Origin: Methanosarcina sp. UBA289
GTDB taxonomy: Archaea > Halobacteriota > Methanosarcinia > Methanosarcinales > Methanosarcinaceae
Assembly: GCA_002496565.1 (NCBI GenBank)
Contig: DAKJ01000025.1
Location: 60,502-119,553 of the forward strand
DNA: 59,052 nucleotides
Direction of reading: 5' to 3'
Shown here: positions 1 through 8,021 of the stretch, piece after piece
Numbering within the stretch: the stretch's first letter is position 1
Layout of the letters: every line of letters begins with the position of its first letter
Notes under the pieces: model-generated
What the model saw: only the letters and a program-made list of their open reading frames with translations
Told to the model about the DNA's origin: nothing
Database searches by the model: none
Program-made: the position numbers and the translations under genes

Positions 1-1
1 A

Positions 2-1240
2 GATGATAAGAACTCAGACTCAGACTCGGATAATGGAAGCTCAGATTCAGGATCAGATGATAAGAACTCAGACTCAGACTCGGATAATGGAAATTCAAAT
101 CCCGATTCAAATAATGAGGATTCAGATAAAGGGAACTCAGATTCAGGATCAGATGATAAGAACTCAGACTCAGACTCGGATAATGGAAATTCAAATCCCG
201 ATTCAAATAATGGGGATTCAGATTCTGGATCAGATGATGGAAAATCAGATTCGGACTCGAATGATGGAAGCTCAACTCCCGGCTCGGATGAGGGAGATTC
301 TGGCAAAGGAGATTCAAACTCAGGTAGTGGAGACTCAGGCACAAGTCCAGACAATGGAAATTCAGGAACCAAAAAATCAGATACCAAAAAATCGGATACC
401 AAAAAATCGGATACCGTAAAATCAGATAGTGGGGATTCTGATACTCAAGACTCGGATAGAACAAGTTCAGATACCAAAAGTCCAGATACTAAAAACTCAG
501 ATAGCGGAAATTCCGATACTGAAGATGAGGATTCGGATTCTTCTAGCGGTTCAGGTATGAATCTTGTTTCCAGCGAGAAAGCGACCAACATTGCAGTTAA
601 GGAACTTTCTACTAGGAGTGTCATGGGTGGTTATCCTGTTCGATTCGAATTTATAGAAAATGTCACATGCATTACAAAGATTGAATTTGATCCGAAGAAG
701 ACGTTCAGAAAAACAACAACCATTGTAGAGGAACTTAAAAACAGATCCACACTCGTCCCGATCTCTCCTGAAGGTACGGTATATGAATATGTGAATATCT
801 GGGTAGGAGATAAGGGAGCAGGGCTTCCTAGTTCCATTAGAAGTGGATTTGTAGAGTTCAAGGTTGAGAAGACATGGATCAAAGATAACAATATCAGTGA
901 TGCTCGCGTAATACTTCAACGATACGATGAAGAGTGGCAGCCCCTTAATACGGAAAAAACTGGAGAAGACGAGAATTACGTCTACTTTAAATCGGAAACT
1001 CCTGGCTATTCTTCCTTTGCAATAACAGAATATACCGGACAAACTGTAAAAGAAGTCAGTGGGGCAGGAAAAATAAAGGAAACCCTGAGAAGTTTGGGAA
1101 GCGGAGGAAGTCTTAATGGAGATACAGAAAAAAACAGTAAAATAAAGAATCCGATGGGAGCAGCTAGGATATTTATGGCACTCTCCTTACCGCTTTTCAT
1201 GCTTCTTATTGGATATTGTATATTAAAGAAAAAGATCTGA
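2..1240 (+). CDS. PGF-pre-PGF domain surface protein, C-terminal part (5' end outside window)
   Basis: The frame is open at the left edge and runs in frame 2 to TGA at 1240, so the N-terminus lies outside the window. The first ~180 residues are an acidic low-complexity stretch of Ser-Asp/Asn-Gly units (SDSDSDNG, SGSDDKNS), then SDTKK-type units. This looks like an extended cell-surface stalk. It is followed by a ~150-residue globular domain that reads like the PGF-pre-PGF domain of Methanosarcina envelope proteins (VRFEFIENVTCI, NIWVGDKG, YVYFKSETPGYSSFAITEYT). The extreme C-terminus is a hydrophobic segment (ALSLPLFMLLIGYCIL) followed by Lys-Lys-Lys-Ile, a membrane anchor. The ATG at 557 is internal and should not be taken as the start. 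Function is probably structural or adhesive at the S-layer; this is inference from architecture. Confidence 0.8.
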   Translation, partial: DDKNSDSDSDNGSSDSGSDDKNSDSDSDNGNSNPDSNNEDSDKGNSDSGSDDKNSDSDSDNGNSNPDSNNGDSDSGSDDGKSDSDSNDGSSTPGSDEGDSGKGDSNSGSGDSGTSPDNGNSGTKKSDTKKSDTKKSDTVKSDSGDSDTQDSDRTSSDTKSPDTKNSDSGNSDTEDEDSDSSSGSGMNLVSSEKATNIAVKELSTRSVMGGYPVRFEFIENVTCITKIEFDPKKTFRKTTTIVEELKNRSTLVPISPEGTVYEYVNIWVGDKGAGLPSSIRSGFVEFKVEKTWIKDNNISDARVILQRYDEEWQPLNTEKTGEDENYVYFKSETPGYSSFAITEYTGQTVKEVSGAGKIKETLRSLGSGGSLNGDTEKNSKIKNPMGAARIFMALSLPLFMLLIGYCILKKKI

Positions 1241-1268
1241 GAAAAATGTACATTTATGCCTTAAATGA

Positions 1269-1309
1269 AGTAGGTGAAATAATAGGTGAAATTTCTCTTC
1301 CCACCTACT
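1269..1309. terminator. Hairpin between convergent genes
   Basis: AGTAGGTG (1269-1276) pairs with CACCTACT (1302-1309), then comes a T-rich run on the plus strand. It sits between the surface protein (plus) and nadA (minus) and could serve both transcripts. Confidence 0.4.
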
Positions 1310-1372
1310 CCTTATATTTTTCCCTTATTTGAAATCAAGTGAATCTAAAAAGAAGTTTAAAACACCAAGTAT

Positions 1373-2287
1373 TTATCGAATTTTTACCGCAAGCATTCGG
1401 TCAAGCGCCTCTTTTGCTTTGATTCTTACATCGTATGGGACAGTTACGATATGCTGTATTTTTTCAAGAGAGACTAGGACTTTTTCAAGATTAACCATTT
1501 TCATGCTTGGGCAGCAGGCAAATTCGGAGATGCAGTAGTATTTCTTTTCGGGAGCTGCCTTATAGAGCCCGTGAAGAAGTCCACATTCCGTACCTATAAT
1601 GAACTCCTGTGCAGGAGAGTTCTTTGCATACATTATCATTCCTCGAGTGCTTGCGATATGGTCTGCAAGTTCCAAAACCTCGGGGCGACACTCAGGATGT
1701 GCAATGAACTTAGCTTTAGGATGCTTCTCCTTCATTTTCAGGACATCCTCTCTTAGGATCTGGTGGTGCGTGGGACAATGCCCTTCCCAGGGAATGATTT
1801 TTTTGTCAGTCCGGGCTTCAACGTAGGCAGCCAGATTTTTATCAGGCACGAAAATAACCTCATCGGCTTCCAGAGAGTTTACCACCTCAACAGCATTGGC
1901 AGACGTGCAACAGATATAAGATTCAGCCTTGATTGCAGCCGAGCTGTTAACATAGCAGACCACAGGGGCATCAGGATGCTTTTCTTTTTCTCTCCTAAGA
2001 CCTTCGATATCCACCATGTCTGCCATAGGGCAAGTGGCATCGATTTCTGGCAGGAGGACAGTTTTGTCAGGACAAAGAATTGCAGCACTTTCTCCCATGA
2101 AATGGACGCCGCAGAAAACGATAACGTCAGCAGTCTGACGGACAGCTTCCTGACTAAGTCCTAGAGAGTCTCCGACAAAATCTGCAATATCCTGAACCTC
2201 AGGACGGGAATAATAATGAGCAAGAATAACTGCATTTCGTTTTATTTTCAGTTTTTTGATCCTTTCTATTAGCTCTGCTTGCTGCAT
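1373..2287 (-). CDS. nadA: Quinolinate synthase A
   Basis: NadA condenses iminoaspartate with dihydroxyacetone phosphate to quinolinate, the first committed product of de novo NAD synthesis, using a [4Fe-4S] cluster. The 304-residue length is normal for the short archaeal NadA. Visible family signatures are AVILAHYYSRPEVQDIADFVGDS near residue 18 (given here in part), FCGVHFMGE, the cluster cysteine regions around CPDKTVLLPE, GTECGL and FACCPSMK, and the substrate-binding YVNSSAAIKA. ATG at 2287 is preceded by GGTGGTC, a Methanosarcina-type ribosome-binding site. The gene lies with nadX and nadC. A TATA-like box about 215 bp upstream implies a long leader; see the regulatory entry. Confidence 0.95.
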   Translation of the reverse strand: MQQAELIERIKKLKIKRNAVILAHYYSRPEVQDIADFVGDSLGLSQEAVRQTADVIVFCGVHFMGESAAILCPDKTVLLPEIDATCPMADMVDIEGLRREKEKHPDAPVVCYVNSSAAIKAESYICCTSANAVEVVNSLEADEVIFVPDKNLAAYVEARTDKKIIPWEGHCPTHHQILREDVLKMKEKHPKAKFIAHPECRPEVLELADHIASTRGMIMYAKNSPAQEFIIGTECGLLHGLYKAAPEKKYYCISEFACCPSMKMVNLEKVLVSLEKIQHIVTVPYDVRIKAKEALDRMLAVKIR

Positions 2288-2510
2288 GGGACCACCATAA
2301 GTTTTTGAAACAAAATCCGGAAAATAAATCCGGGGCTGAAATTGAAGATCAAGCTTAAAACAATCAGTTTAGACATAAAGGAATTTTAACAGGCGAGTGA
2401 ACGTAAAAAGGAGTGCAACGATGGATATTTCATCCAGCGCGCTCTTTTTGCACGCATGCCATTTGCTCCTGAGAGCTTACGTGCTTAACTCTCCCGCACT
2501 ATATAATATT
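2288..2510 (-). promoter_or_regulatory. nadA promoter, operator-like dyad and long leader
   Basis: On the minus strand a TATA-like box (TATTATATAG, about 2500-2508) predicts transcription start near 2480, giving about 190 nt of leader before the nadA ATG. A 23-bp imperfect palindrome at 2470-2492 (arms GAGAGCTTA and TTAACTCTC) covers the predicted start site. Further inside, GTGCA and TGCAC can pair, as can AAAAAGAG and CTCCTTTTT; the two pairings cross. This is pattern reading without a fold calculation. An operator, a structured leader or both are possible. Confidence 0.4.
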
Positions 2511-2693
2511 TGTGAATAATATTTGGAATTGTATTTTTGTGAACCTTCGAGTCGCTGTCCGAGTCCCGCAAACCTTTTTAAAAAACTGCTTGCCCACAAG
2601 TCTTTTCAAAAAAGGCTTGATCGAAACCCCCCTAGCTACGTTTGAGTTTGCTAGCCTTATCCCCAAACCCTATTCGGCGTGATCAACCGGCGC

Positions 2694-2730
2694 AACGGTT
2701 GCGGCCTAACGGTTGCAGCTCAACGGTTGC
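2694..2730. repeat. Three 14-bp-spaced copies of AACGGTTGC
   Basis: AACGGTTGC occurs at 2694, 2708 and 2722, exactly 14 bp apart; the outer copies extend to CAACGGTTGC, itself nearly palindromic. The array lies just after the nadX stop (minus strand), in the 3' flank. The rest of 2511-2781 shows no gene. Confidence 0.7.
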
Positions 2731-2781
2731 TGTAAAAAGAAGATGAGAAGGGATGTTAATTTCACGCCTTTGTTTGTCAAT

Positions 2782-3597
2782 TCAGGTGCCGATCTGGACA
2801 GGGCTGAGGATCTTTTTCAGGGTGGAAATTGCAGAAAGGGCTGCAAGGTAACTGGTTTTCGGGTTTTCAGGAGAGGGAAGGTTTTCGACTCTTGTTGTAA
2901 GTTTCCCGAATTCACCTTCTACAGTTATCTCGTGTACGTTTCTGGACAAAGTAGGATCGGCAATTACTCTTACTTTAGTCCGCTCAAAGCCTATGCCTGC
3001 CAGACTTATTGTGGCTGCAACATTTACATTTGCAGGGAAGGCTTTAACTGCTTCCGAGGCTGGCCCCTCGAAAAGAAGGGTTTCTTTTTCGATTTTTTCA
3101 AGCTTAATTCCCAGAGCTTCAACATGGGGAGCGCCTGCAAGGCCCATAGGCGGTTTTCTGGTAGTAAGGGTAACTGAGGAGATTTCCGCTGCTGAAGCCG
3201 AATTTATCCCATCAATACCAGCAACTGCGCCTGAAGGGAAATAGAGCTTGCAGTTATTTTGTTTTGCAAGTCTGAAGAGTCTTTCTCTGAGTTCTTCATC
3301 CGCAAGAGCGCCTACACTTAGAACCATCACATCACGCCCTGCTTCAAGAGCCTGCGGTACCATCAACCTGACAGCTTTTTGAGAGGCGCTTTCTACAACA
3401 AGATCCACATTTTGCAGTAGCTCATCAATTGTCATTGAGGCAGGGCTGTATCTTTCAAGAGATGCTTTGAGTTCCTTAACTTTGCGCTCAGAAGAGTCGC
3501 AGAGGGCATACAACTCGGCCTTAATAACTCCTTTATCAATAGCCCTGCAAATCTGTCCACCAATAAATCCGCAACCAATAACTCCTATTTTCAGAAT
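2782..3597 (-). CDS. nadX: L-aspartate dehydrogenase, apparent ATT start
   Basis: NadX oxidises L-aspartate with NAD(P)+ to iminoaspartate, the substrate of NadA. The C-terminal catalytic domain is clear (SGAVAGIDGINSASAAEISS, LTTRKPP). The Rossmann motif IGVIGCGFIGG lies upstream of the first conventional start (TTG at 3513), so that start would delete the dinucleotide-binding site. In frame there are only five codons between an upstream TAG (3607-3609) and this motif: GAG CCT GGA ATT CTG. The start must therefore be ATT at 3597 or CTG at 3594. A GGAG at 3604-3607 ends 6 nt before the ATT. Starting at ATT gives 271 residues beginning M-L-K-I-G, the usual family N-terminus and length. It is divergent from nadC. 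Function is secure; the exact start codon is inferred. Confidence 0.88.
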   Translation of the reverse strand: MLKIGVIGCGFIGGQICRAIDKGVIKAELYALCDSSERKVKELKASLERYSPASMTIDELLQNVDLVVESASQKAVRLMVPQALEAGRDVMVLSVGALADEELRERLFRLAKQNNCKLYFPSGAVAGIDGINSASAAEISSVTLTTRKPPMGLAGAPHVEALGIKLEKIEKETLLFEGPASEAVKAFPANVNVAATISLAGIGFERTKVRVIADPTLSRNVHEITVEGEFGKLTTRVENLPSPENPKTSYLAALSAISTLKKILSPVQIGT

Positions 3598-3603
3598 TCC
3601 AGG

Positions 3604-3607
3604 CTCC
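3604..3607 (-). promoter_or_regulatory. Shine-Dalgarno GGAG deciding the nadX start
   Basis: GGAG ends 6 nt before ATT (3597) and 9 nt before CTG (3594). No other ribosome-binding motif lies nearby, and a TAG closes the frame just upstream. Confidence 0.6.
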
Positions 3608-3754
3608 TATAAATAATCAATAAACCTTGATCTTTAGATATTAGTACTCGGCTTTAAAAGCCTAAGAACCGGGGTACTGTATTCATTTCCCTCTCTTAAA
3701 ACCTTCTGTTGAGATTATTTTTTAAATGAGAGGAAAATAAAAAACGCCCGTACC

Positions 3755-3763
3755 TCTTATAAA
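3755..3763 (+). promoter_or_regulatory. TATA box of nadC
   Basis: CTTATAAAT lies about 33-41 nt before the nadC ATG (3796). The expected start of transcription (~3785) leaves only about 10 nt of leader and no Shine-Dalgarno motif, so nadC is probably near-leaderless. Confidence 0.5.
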
Positions 3764-3795
3764 TCCGGGCAACATAAAAACAGCGGGTAAAAATT

Positions 3796-4620
3796 ATGCT
3801 TATCAAAGAGGTTGAAAGCTTTATAGAAGAAGATCTGGGATACGATGACGTTTCGTGCACTGTTGTACCTGACAAACCAGCCGAAGCCATTATTTTTACA
3901 AAAGAAGCCTGTACCGTTGCAGGGATAAAAGAAGCCGAATCAATTTTTTGCTATCTTGGAATTCAGGCCGAAACCACTCTAAAAGACGGAGACTGTCTCA
4001 AAGAAGGAGAGATAATTTTCAGGCTAAAGGGGGGAGCAGTATCCCTTCTCAGGGCAGAGAGGCTTGCCCTAAATTTCCTCGGGCACCTTAGCGGGATTGC
4101 AACCCTTACCAGAACCTGCGTGGATACGGTAAGGAAGTTTTCCGAGACTACAAGAGTGGCCTGTACCAGAAAAACCACTCCAGGCATAAGGAAGTTTGAA
4201 AAGCTGGCTGTAGCTGCAGGCGGAGGAGACACTCATAGATTCAACCTCTCGGACTCAGTTATGATTAAAGACAATCACATCAAACTTATGGGAATAGAAG
4301 CCGCAATTGAAGCCGCAAAAAAAACCAGCTTCACAAGGAAAATAGAAGTCGAGGTAGAGTCTGCAGAAAATGCTGTTCTCGCCGCAGAAATGGGATCTGA
4401 TATTATAATGCTGGACAATATGCAGCCCGAAGCCGTCCAAAAAACCCTTGAAATACTTAAAGGAAAAGGGATTAGAAACTCAGTTATTGTGGAGGCTTCC
4501 GGAGGAATTTCCCAAGAAAACCTTGAAGATTATGCAAAAACGGAAGTAGATGTCATATCTATGGGTTCCCTTATCCATAAATCGAGATGGATAGATATGA
4601 GCCTGGAGATAATTAGTTAA
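3796..4620 (+). CDS. nadC: Nicotinate-nucleotide pyrophosphorylase (carboxylating)
   Basis: NadC (quinolinate phosphoribosyltransferase) converts quinolinate and PRPP to nicotinate mononucleotide, CO2 and PPi, completing the de novo NAD branch begun by the neighbouring nadX and nadA. The 274-residue length is typical. Visible family motifs are LRAERLALNFLGHLSGIAT, the basic TRKTTPGIRKFEK phosphate-binding segment, GGGDTHRFNLSD, MIKDNHI, EVEVES and MLDNM, and near the end VEASGGIS plus DVISMGSL, the TIM-barrel phosphate site. ATG at 3796 has no clear ribosome-binding site and a very short predicted leader. The divergent 198-bp gap to nadX probably holds both promoters. Confidence 0.95.
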   Translation: MLIKEVESFIEEDLGYDDVSCTVVPDKPAEAIIFTKEACTVAGIKEAESIFCYLGIQAETTLKDGDCLKEGEIIFRLKGGAVSLLRAERLALNFLGHLSGIATLTRTCVDTVRKFSETTRVACTRKTTPGIRKFEKLAVAAGGGDTHRFNLSDSVMIKDNHIKLMGIEAAIEAAKKTSFTRKIEVEVESAENAVLAAEMGSDIIMLDNMQPEAVQKTLEILKGKGIRNSVIVEASGGISQENLEDYAKTEVDVISMGSLIHKSRWIDMSLEIIS

Positions 4621-4654
4621 AGCCTAATTAAGGTTAGTTAAAGCCTAATTAAGG
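4613..4654. repeat. 21-bp tandem duplication over the nadC stop
   Basis: Two identical 21-bp units (TTAGTTAAAGCC...), 4613-4633 and 4634-4654. The first contains the nadC TAA (4618-4620). Confidence 0.8.
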
Positions 4655-5028
4655 AAGCTAAAGTGAGCAACCTATAAACTAAAAAAAGATGTGGTAACTA
4701 TTCAGGATATAGTTACCTAATTTTTACAAATTTATATGTTTTTATAATACTCATACCATTTATTATATCTGTTTTTGACAAATATTTACCGGACAGTTTT
4801 TCATGGAGTTAACTTTTTGGAGGCATCAATTCCACCAAAAGCAACCACAATCGTTCAATAATTAAAAGCAAGCTGGTTTCAGGTTACACTGCAAGTTTAT
4901 CTTCATCTTGATTTAAAAGTTATAATAACTCGTCATTTTCAGAAAACTTTTGGGACTTTAGTAATAAATAAGAAAATTTAGATAATTATATGTAATACTT
5001 TTACTCTTTGGTCATAGAGGAAAGTAAC
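4655..5028 (+). promoter_or_regulatory. Promoter region of first binding-protein gene (duplicated upstream of the second)
   Basis: No gene. The last ~230 bp, from about 4800, are recognisably repeated upstream of the second binding-protein gene (6550-6793). The closest match is the final 60 bp, including AATTATATGTAATACTTTTAC, the likely TATA region, and AGAGG/GAGG ribosome-binding sites. Confidence 0.5.
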
Positions 5029-6240
5029 ATGAAAATAGGTTATAGTAATAAATTAAATAAAATTATTTTAATAGGAGTACTCATTGCTGCCCTGGTAGTG
5101 ACTTCAGGATGCACAGACAAATCAGCATCAAATAAAAGTTCAGAAGTATCAGCTCCAGCAGAAGCTTCAGGGGCTGTGGATGCTGACAAAGCAGCAGAAT
5201 CTGGAAAGTTTACACTTACGGATGGGTTCGGCAGGGAAGTCACCATACCTGAGAATGTGGAACGGGTTGTTTGCTCAGGAGCCGGATGCCTACGCTATCT
5301 TGTATACCTCCAAGCTCAGGACTATGTAGTAGGGGTTGACAGCATAGAAAAAGAGAAGAGCGAAATCGATGGTCGTCCCTATGCCCTTGCAAACCCGCAG
5401 CTTAAAGATTATCCCCTAATTGGAGAATTCCGAGGCAAGGATGATCCTGAAAAAATAATTGCCATCAGCCCCCAGGTCATCCTGAAAACCGGTGCAAACA
5501 GTCAGCCGACAGCAACTAATACTGCTGACGCCGACTCGCTTCAGGATAAAACCGGCATTCCTGTTGTAATGCTCCCATATGGGTCTTTAAAAAACGAGGA
5601 GCAGAAAGCCGAAATGTATGGCTCTCTCAGGATCATGGGCGAAGCTGTGGGAAAACAGGAAAGGGCAGAAGAAGTAATCTCGTATATCGAAGCTACCATG
5701 CAGGACCTTGAAAACAGGACTGCAGACATTCCGGAATCCGAAAGAAAAACTGTTTATGTTGGAGGAGTGAGCAGCGCAGGAGCTCATGGAATTATCTCAA
5801 CGGAACCGGCTTATCCGCCATTCCTCTGGATGAATGCAAAGAATGTTGCAGCTGGAATGGGTGCAGACCATGCGGATATTGCCAAAGAAGCACTCGTAGA
5901 CTGGGATCCAGAGTATATATTTATCGATATCGGCACCCTTCAGCTTGGTAAAGAAGGAGCGATTGGAGAGCTAAAAAATGATACATCCCTTACAGGACTT
6001 TCAGCTGTAAAGAATAAAAAGGTCTATGGAGTGATCCCCTACAACTACTACAGCACCAACTATGAATCTGTGCTTGCAAACGCTTATTTTGTTGGAAAAG
6101 TGCTCTATCCTGACAGGTTTGAAGATATCGATCCGGAAGCAAAAGCCAACGAGATTTATACCTTCTTCCTTGGCAAACCTTTATACTCTGATCTTAATGG
6201 ACAGTACGACAACCTTGGATTCAAACCAATTCCATTATGA
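5029..6240 (+). CDS. ABC transporter substrate-binding lipoprotein, FecB/BtuF type (copy 1)
   Basis: Periplasmic-binding-protein-like lipoprotein that should deliver a metal complex or corrinoid to the permease and ATPase encoded downstream. The N-terminus has a basic start, a hydrophobic core (IILIGVLIAALVV) and a lipobox TSGC at about residues 25-28. The mature protein has the DGFGREVTIPENVERVV entry of the iron-siderophore/B12 class and a Cys-Ser-Gly-Ala-Gly-Cys motif. I chose ATG 5029 with GAGG 9 nt upstream over the TTG at 5008 because the signal peptide starts there. The protein has 403 residues. It is a close paralogue of the next gene, with long identical stretches (residues around ISYIEATMQDLENRTADIP), so a recent tandem duplication. 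The substrate (ferric complex, cobalamin or other metal chelate) cannot be told from sequence. Confidence 0.9.
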   Translation: MKIGYSNKLNKIILIGVLIAALVVTSGCTDKSASNKSSEVSAPAEASGAVDADKAAESGKFTLTDGFGREVTIPENVERVVCSGAGCLRYLVYLQAQDYVVGVDSIEKEKSEIDGRPYALANPQLKDYPLIGEFRGKDDPEKIIAISPQVILKTGANSQPTATNTADADSLQDKTGIPVVMLPYGSLKNEEQKAEMYGSLRIMGEAVGKQERAEEVISYIEATMQDLENRTADIPESERKTVYVGGVSSAGAHGIISTEPAYPPFLWMNAKNVAAGMGADHADIAKEALVDWDPEYIFIDIGTLQLGKEGAIGELKNDTSLTGLSAVKNKKVYGVIPYNYYSTNYESVLANAYFVGKVLYPDRFEDIDPEAKANEIYTFFLGKPLYSDLNGQYDNLGFKPIPL

Positions 6241-6793
6241 AAGAGATATAAAGAAGTGCATTCTGGCAATTAAGCAGTTACGAAATATTACCTAGCCTAC
6301 GTAAGGAGGAAATACTTCCTAATTATGGGAGCTTCTACTCATCATTTTCATACATTTACTTGATTTTAGTAGAGAAGATTCGAGCTTCAAAGAAGTAATT
6401 TTGAGCTTTGGGATCCGCTCAATAATTACTTCATACAGTTTTTGTTTATTTTTTAAACTACATTTATTCTATTTTTGTTGTTTTTTACTGTGGTGTTTTT
6501 ATCTAATTCTTACAATTTTATTCCCTTTTAGTTCATATTTTTACCGGGTCAGCTTTCACAGAGTTAACTTTTTACAGGCATAAACCCACCAAAGAACAGC
6601 CGCAATCATAGGTTCTCGTTTTCAGTAATAAAAAACAAGCCGATCAGATTACACCGCAAGTTTATCTTTGTCTGGCTTTAAAATTCACAATAGCTCATCA
6701 CTTTCGGAAAGTTATTGAGGTCTAGATAATAAATAAGAAAATTTAGTTAATTATATGTAATACTTTTACTCTTTGATCATAGAGGGAAGTAAC
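6241..6793 (+). promoter_or_regulatory. Spacer between duplicated binding-protein genes, with duplicated promoter
   Basis: No supported gene. From about 6550 it is a diverged copy of the region upstream of the first gene, ending in an almost identical TATA-like segment (AATTATATGTAATAC) and AGAGGG. Each paralogue therefore seems to keep its own promoter. The first ~300 bp are AT-rich and featureless. Confidence 0.5.
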
Positions 6794-8005
6794 ATGAAAC
6801 TAGGTCATAGTAATAAATTAAATAAAATTATTTTAATAGGAATACTCATTGCTGCCCTGGTAATGACTTCAGGATGCACAGACAAATCCGCATCTAATAA
6901 AAATCCTGAAGTATCGGCTCCAGCAGAAGCTTCAGGGGCTGTGGATGCTGACAAAGCAGCAGAATCTGGAATGATTACACTTACGGATGGGTTCGGCAGG
7001 GAAGTCACCATACCTGAGAATGTGGAACGGGTTGTTTGCTCAGGAGCCGGATGCCTCCGCTATCTTGTATACCTGCAGGCTCAGGATCATATAGTAGGGG
7101 TTGACAGCATGGAGAAAAAGGAAAACGAAATTGAGGGGCGCCCCTATGTCCATGCTAATCCGCAGCTTAAAGAATATCCCCTAATAGGGGAGGCAAGAGG
7201 GGAAGACGACCCTGAAAAGATCCTTGAGGTTAACCCTCAGGTTATCCTGAAAAGCAGTATGATTGGCCAGGCATCATCATCAACTGCCACTGATGCCGAC
7301 GCTCTTCAGGAAAAAACAGTTATTCCCGTGGTTTCCTTCCCTTACGGGTCTTTGAATAATGAGGAGCAGAAAACCGAAATGTATAGCTCTCTCAGGATCA
7401 TGGGCGAGGCCGTGAGGAAACAGGAAAGGGCAGAAGAAGTAATCTCGTATATCGAAGCTACCATGCAGGACCTTGAAAACAGGACTGCAGACATTCCGGA
7501 ATCTGAAAGAAAAACTGTCTATGTTGGCGGGGTGAGTATGGCAGGCGCTCACGGGATAATCTCCACAGAGCCCGCTTATGCGCCATTCCTCTGGGTGAAT
7601 GCAAAGAATGTTGCAGCCGGAATGGGCACAGAGCATGCGGATATTGCCAAAGAGGCACTTGTAGACTGGGATCCCGATTATATATTTATCGATGTTGGCA
7701 CCCTCCAGCTTGGAAATGAAGGAGCGATCGGAGAGCTCAAGAATGATACGTCCCTCGCAGGGCTCTCGGCTGTAAAGAATGGCAGGGTCTATGGAGTAAT
7801 TCCTTACAACTTCTACAGCACCAACTATGAATCCGTGCTTGCAAACGCTTATTTTGTTGGAAAAGTGCTCTATCCTGACAGGTTTGAAGATATCGATCCG
7901 GAAGCAAAAGCTGACGAGATATACACTTTCTTTGTTGGAAAACCTGTATTCTCAGACCTGAACGGACAGTACAATAACATGGGATTCAAGCAGATCCCAC
8001 TATGA
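6794..8005 (+). CDS. ABC transporter substrate-binding lipoprotein, FecB/BtuF type (copy 2)
   Basis: Second tandem copy of the binding lipoprotein, also 403 residues, with the same signal peptide, lipobox (TSGC) and CSGAGC motif. Differences from copy 1 concentrate in the N-terminal lobe around residues 115-190 (for example QVILKSSMIGQASSST against QVILKTGANSQPTATN) and are few in the C-terminal lobe, so the copies may differ in ligand preference. ATG 6794 follows AGAGGG; the TTG at 6773 is not used, by analogy with copy 1. It is directly followed by the permease gene (17-nt gap) and so is the copy most likely co-transcribed with it. Confidence 0.9.
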   Translation: MKLGHSNKLNKIILIGILIAALVMTSGCTDKSASNKNPEVSAPAEASGAVDADKAAESGMITLTDGFGREVTIPENVERVVCSGAGCLRYLVYLQAQDHIVGVDSMEKKENEIEGRPYVHANPQLKEYPLIGEARGEDDPEKILEVNPQVILKSSMIGQASSSTATDADALQEKTVIPVVSFPYGSLNNEEQKTEMYSSLRIMGEAVRKQERAEEVISYIEATMQDLENRTADIPESERKTVYVGGVSMAGAHGIISTEPAYAPFLWVNAKNVAAGMGTEHADIAKEALVDWDPDYIFIDVGTLQLGNEGAIGELKNDTSLAGLSAVKNGRVYGVIPYNFYSTNYESVLANAYFVGKVLYPDRFEDIDPEAKADEIYTFFVGKPVFSDLNGQYNNMGFKQIPL

Positions 8006-8021
8006 TGGAGGGTATAAACAG

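Noticed and set aside
3..419. Open frame of Ile-Gln-Thr-Gln repeats
   Set aside because: Out-of-frame shadow of the Ser-Asp repeat of the surface protein, which runs in frame 2 through to the C-terminal anchor.
5008..5028. TTG start extending the first binding lipoprotein
   Set aside because: It would place charged residues before the signal peptide; ATG 5029 has a GAGG site and begins the signal peptide. The same applies at 6773.
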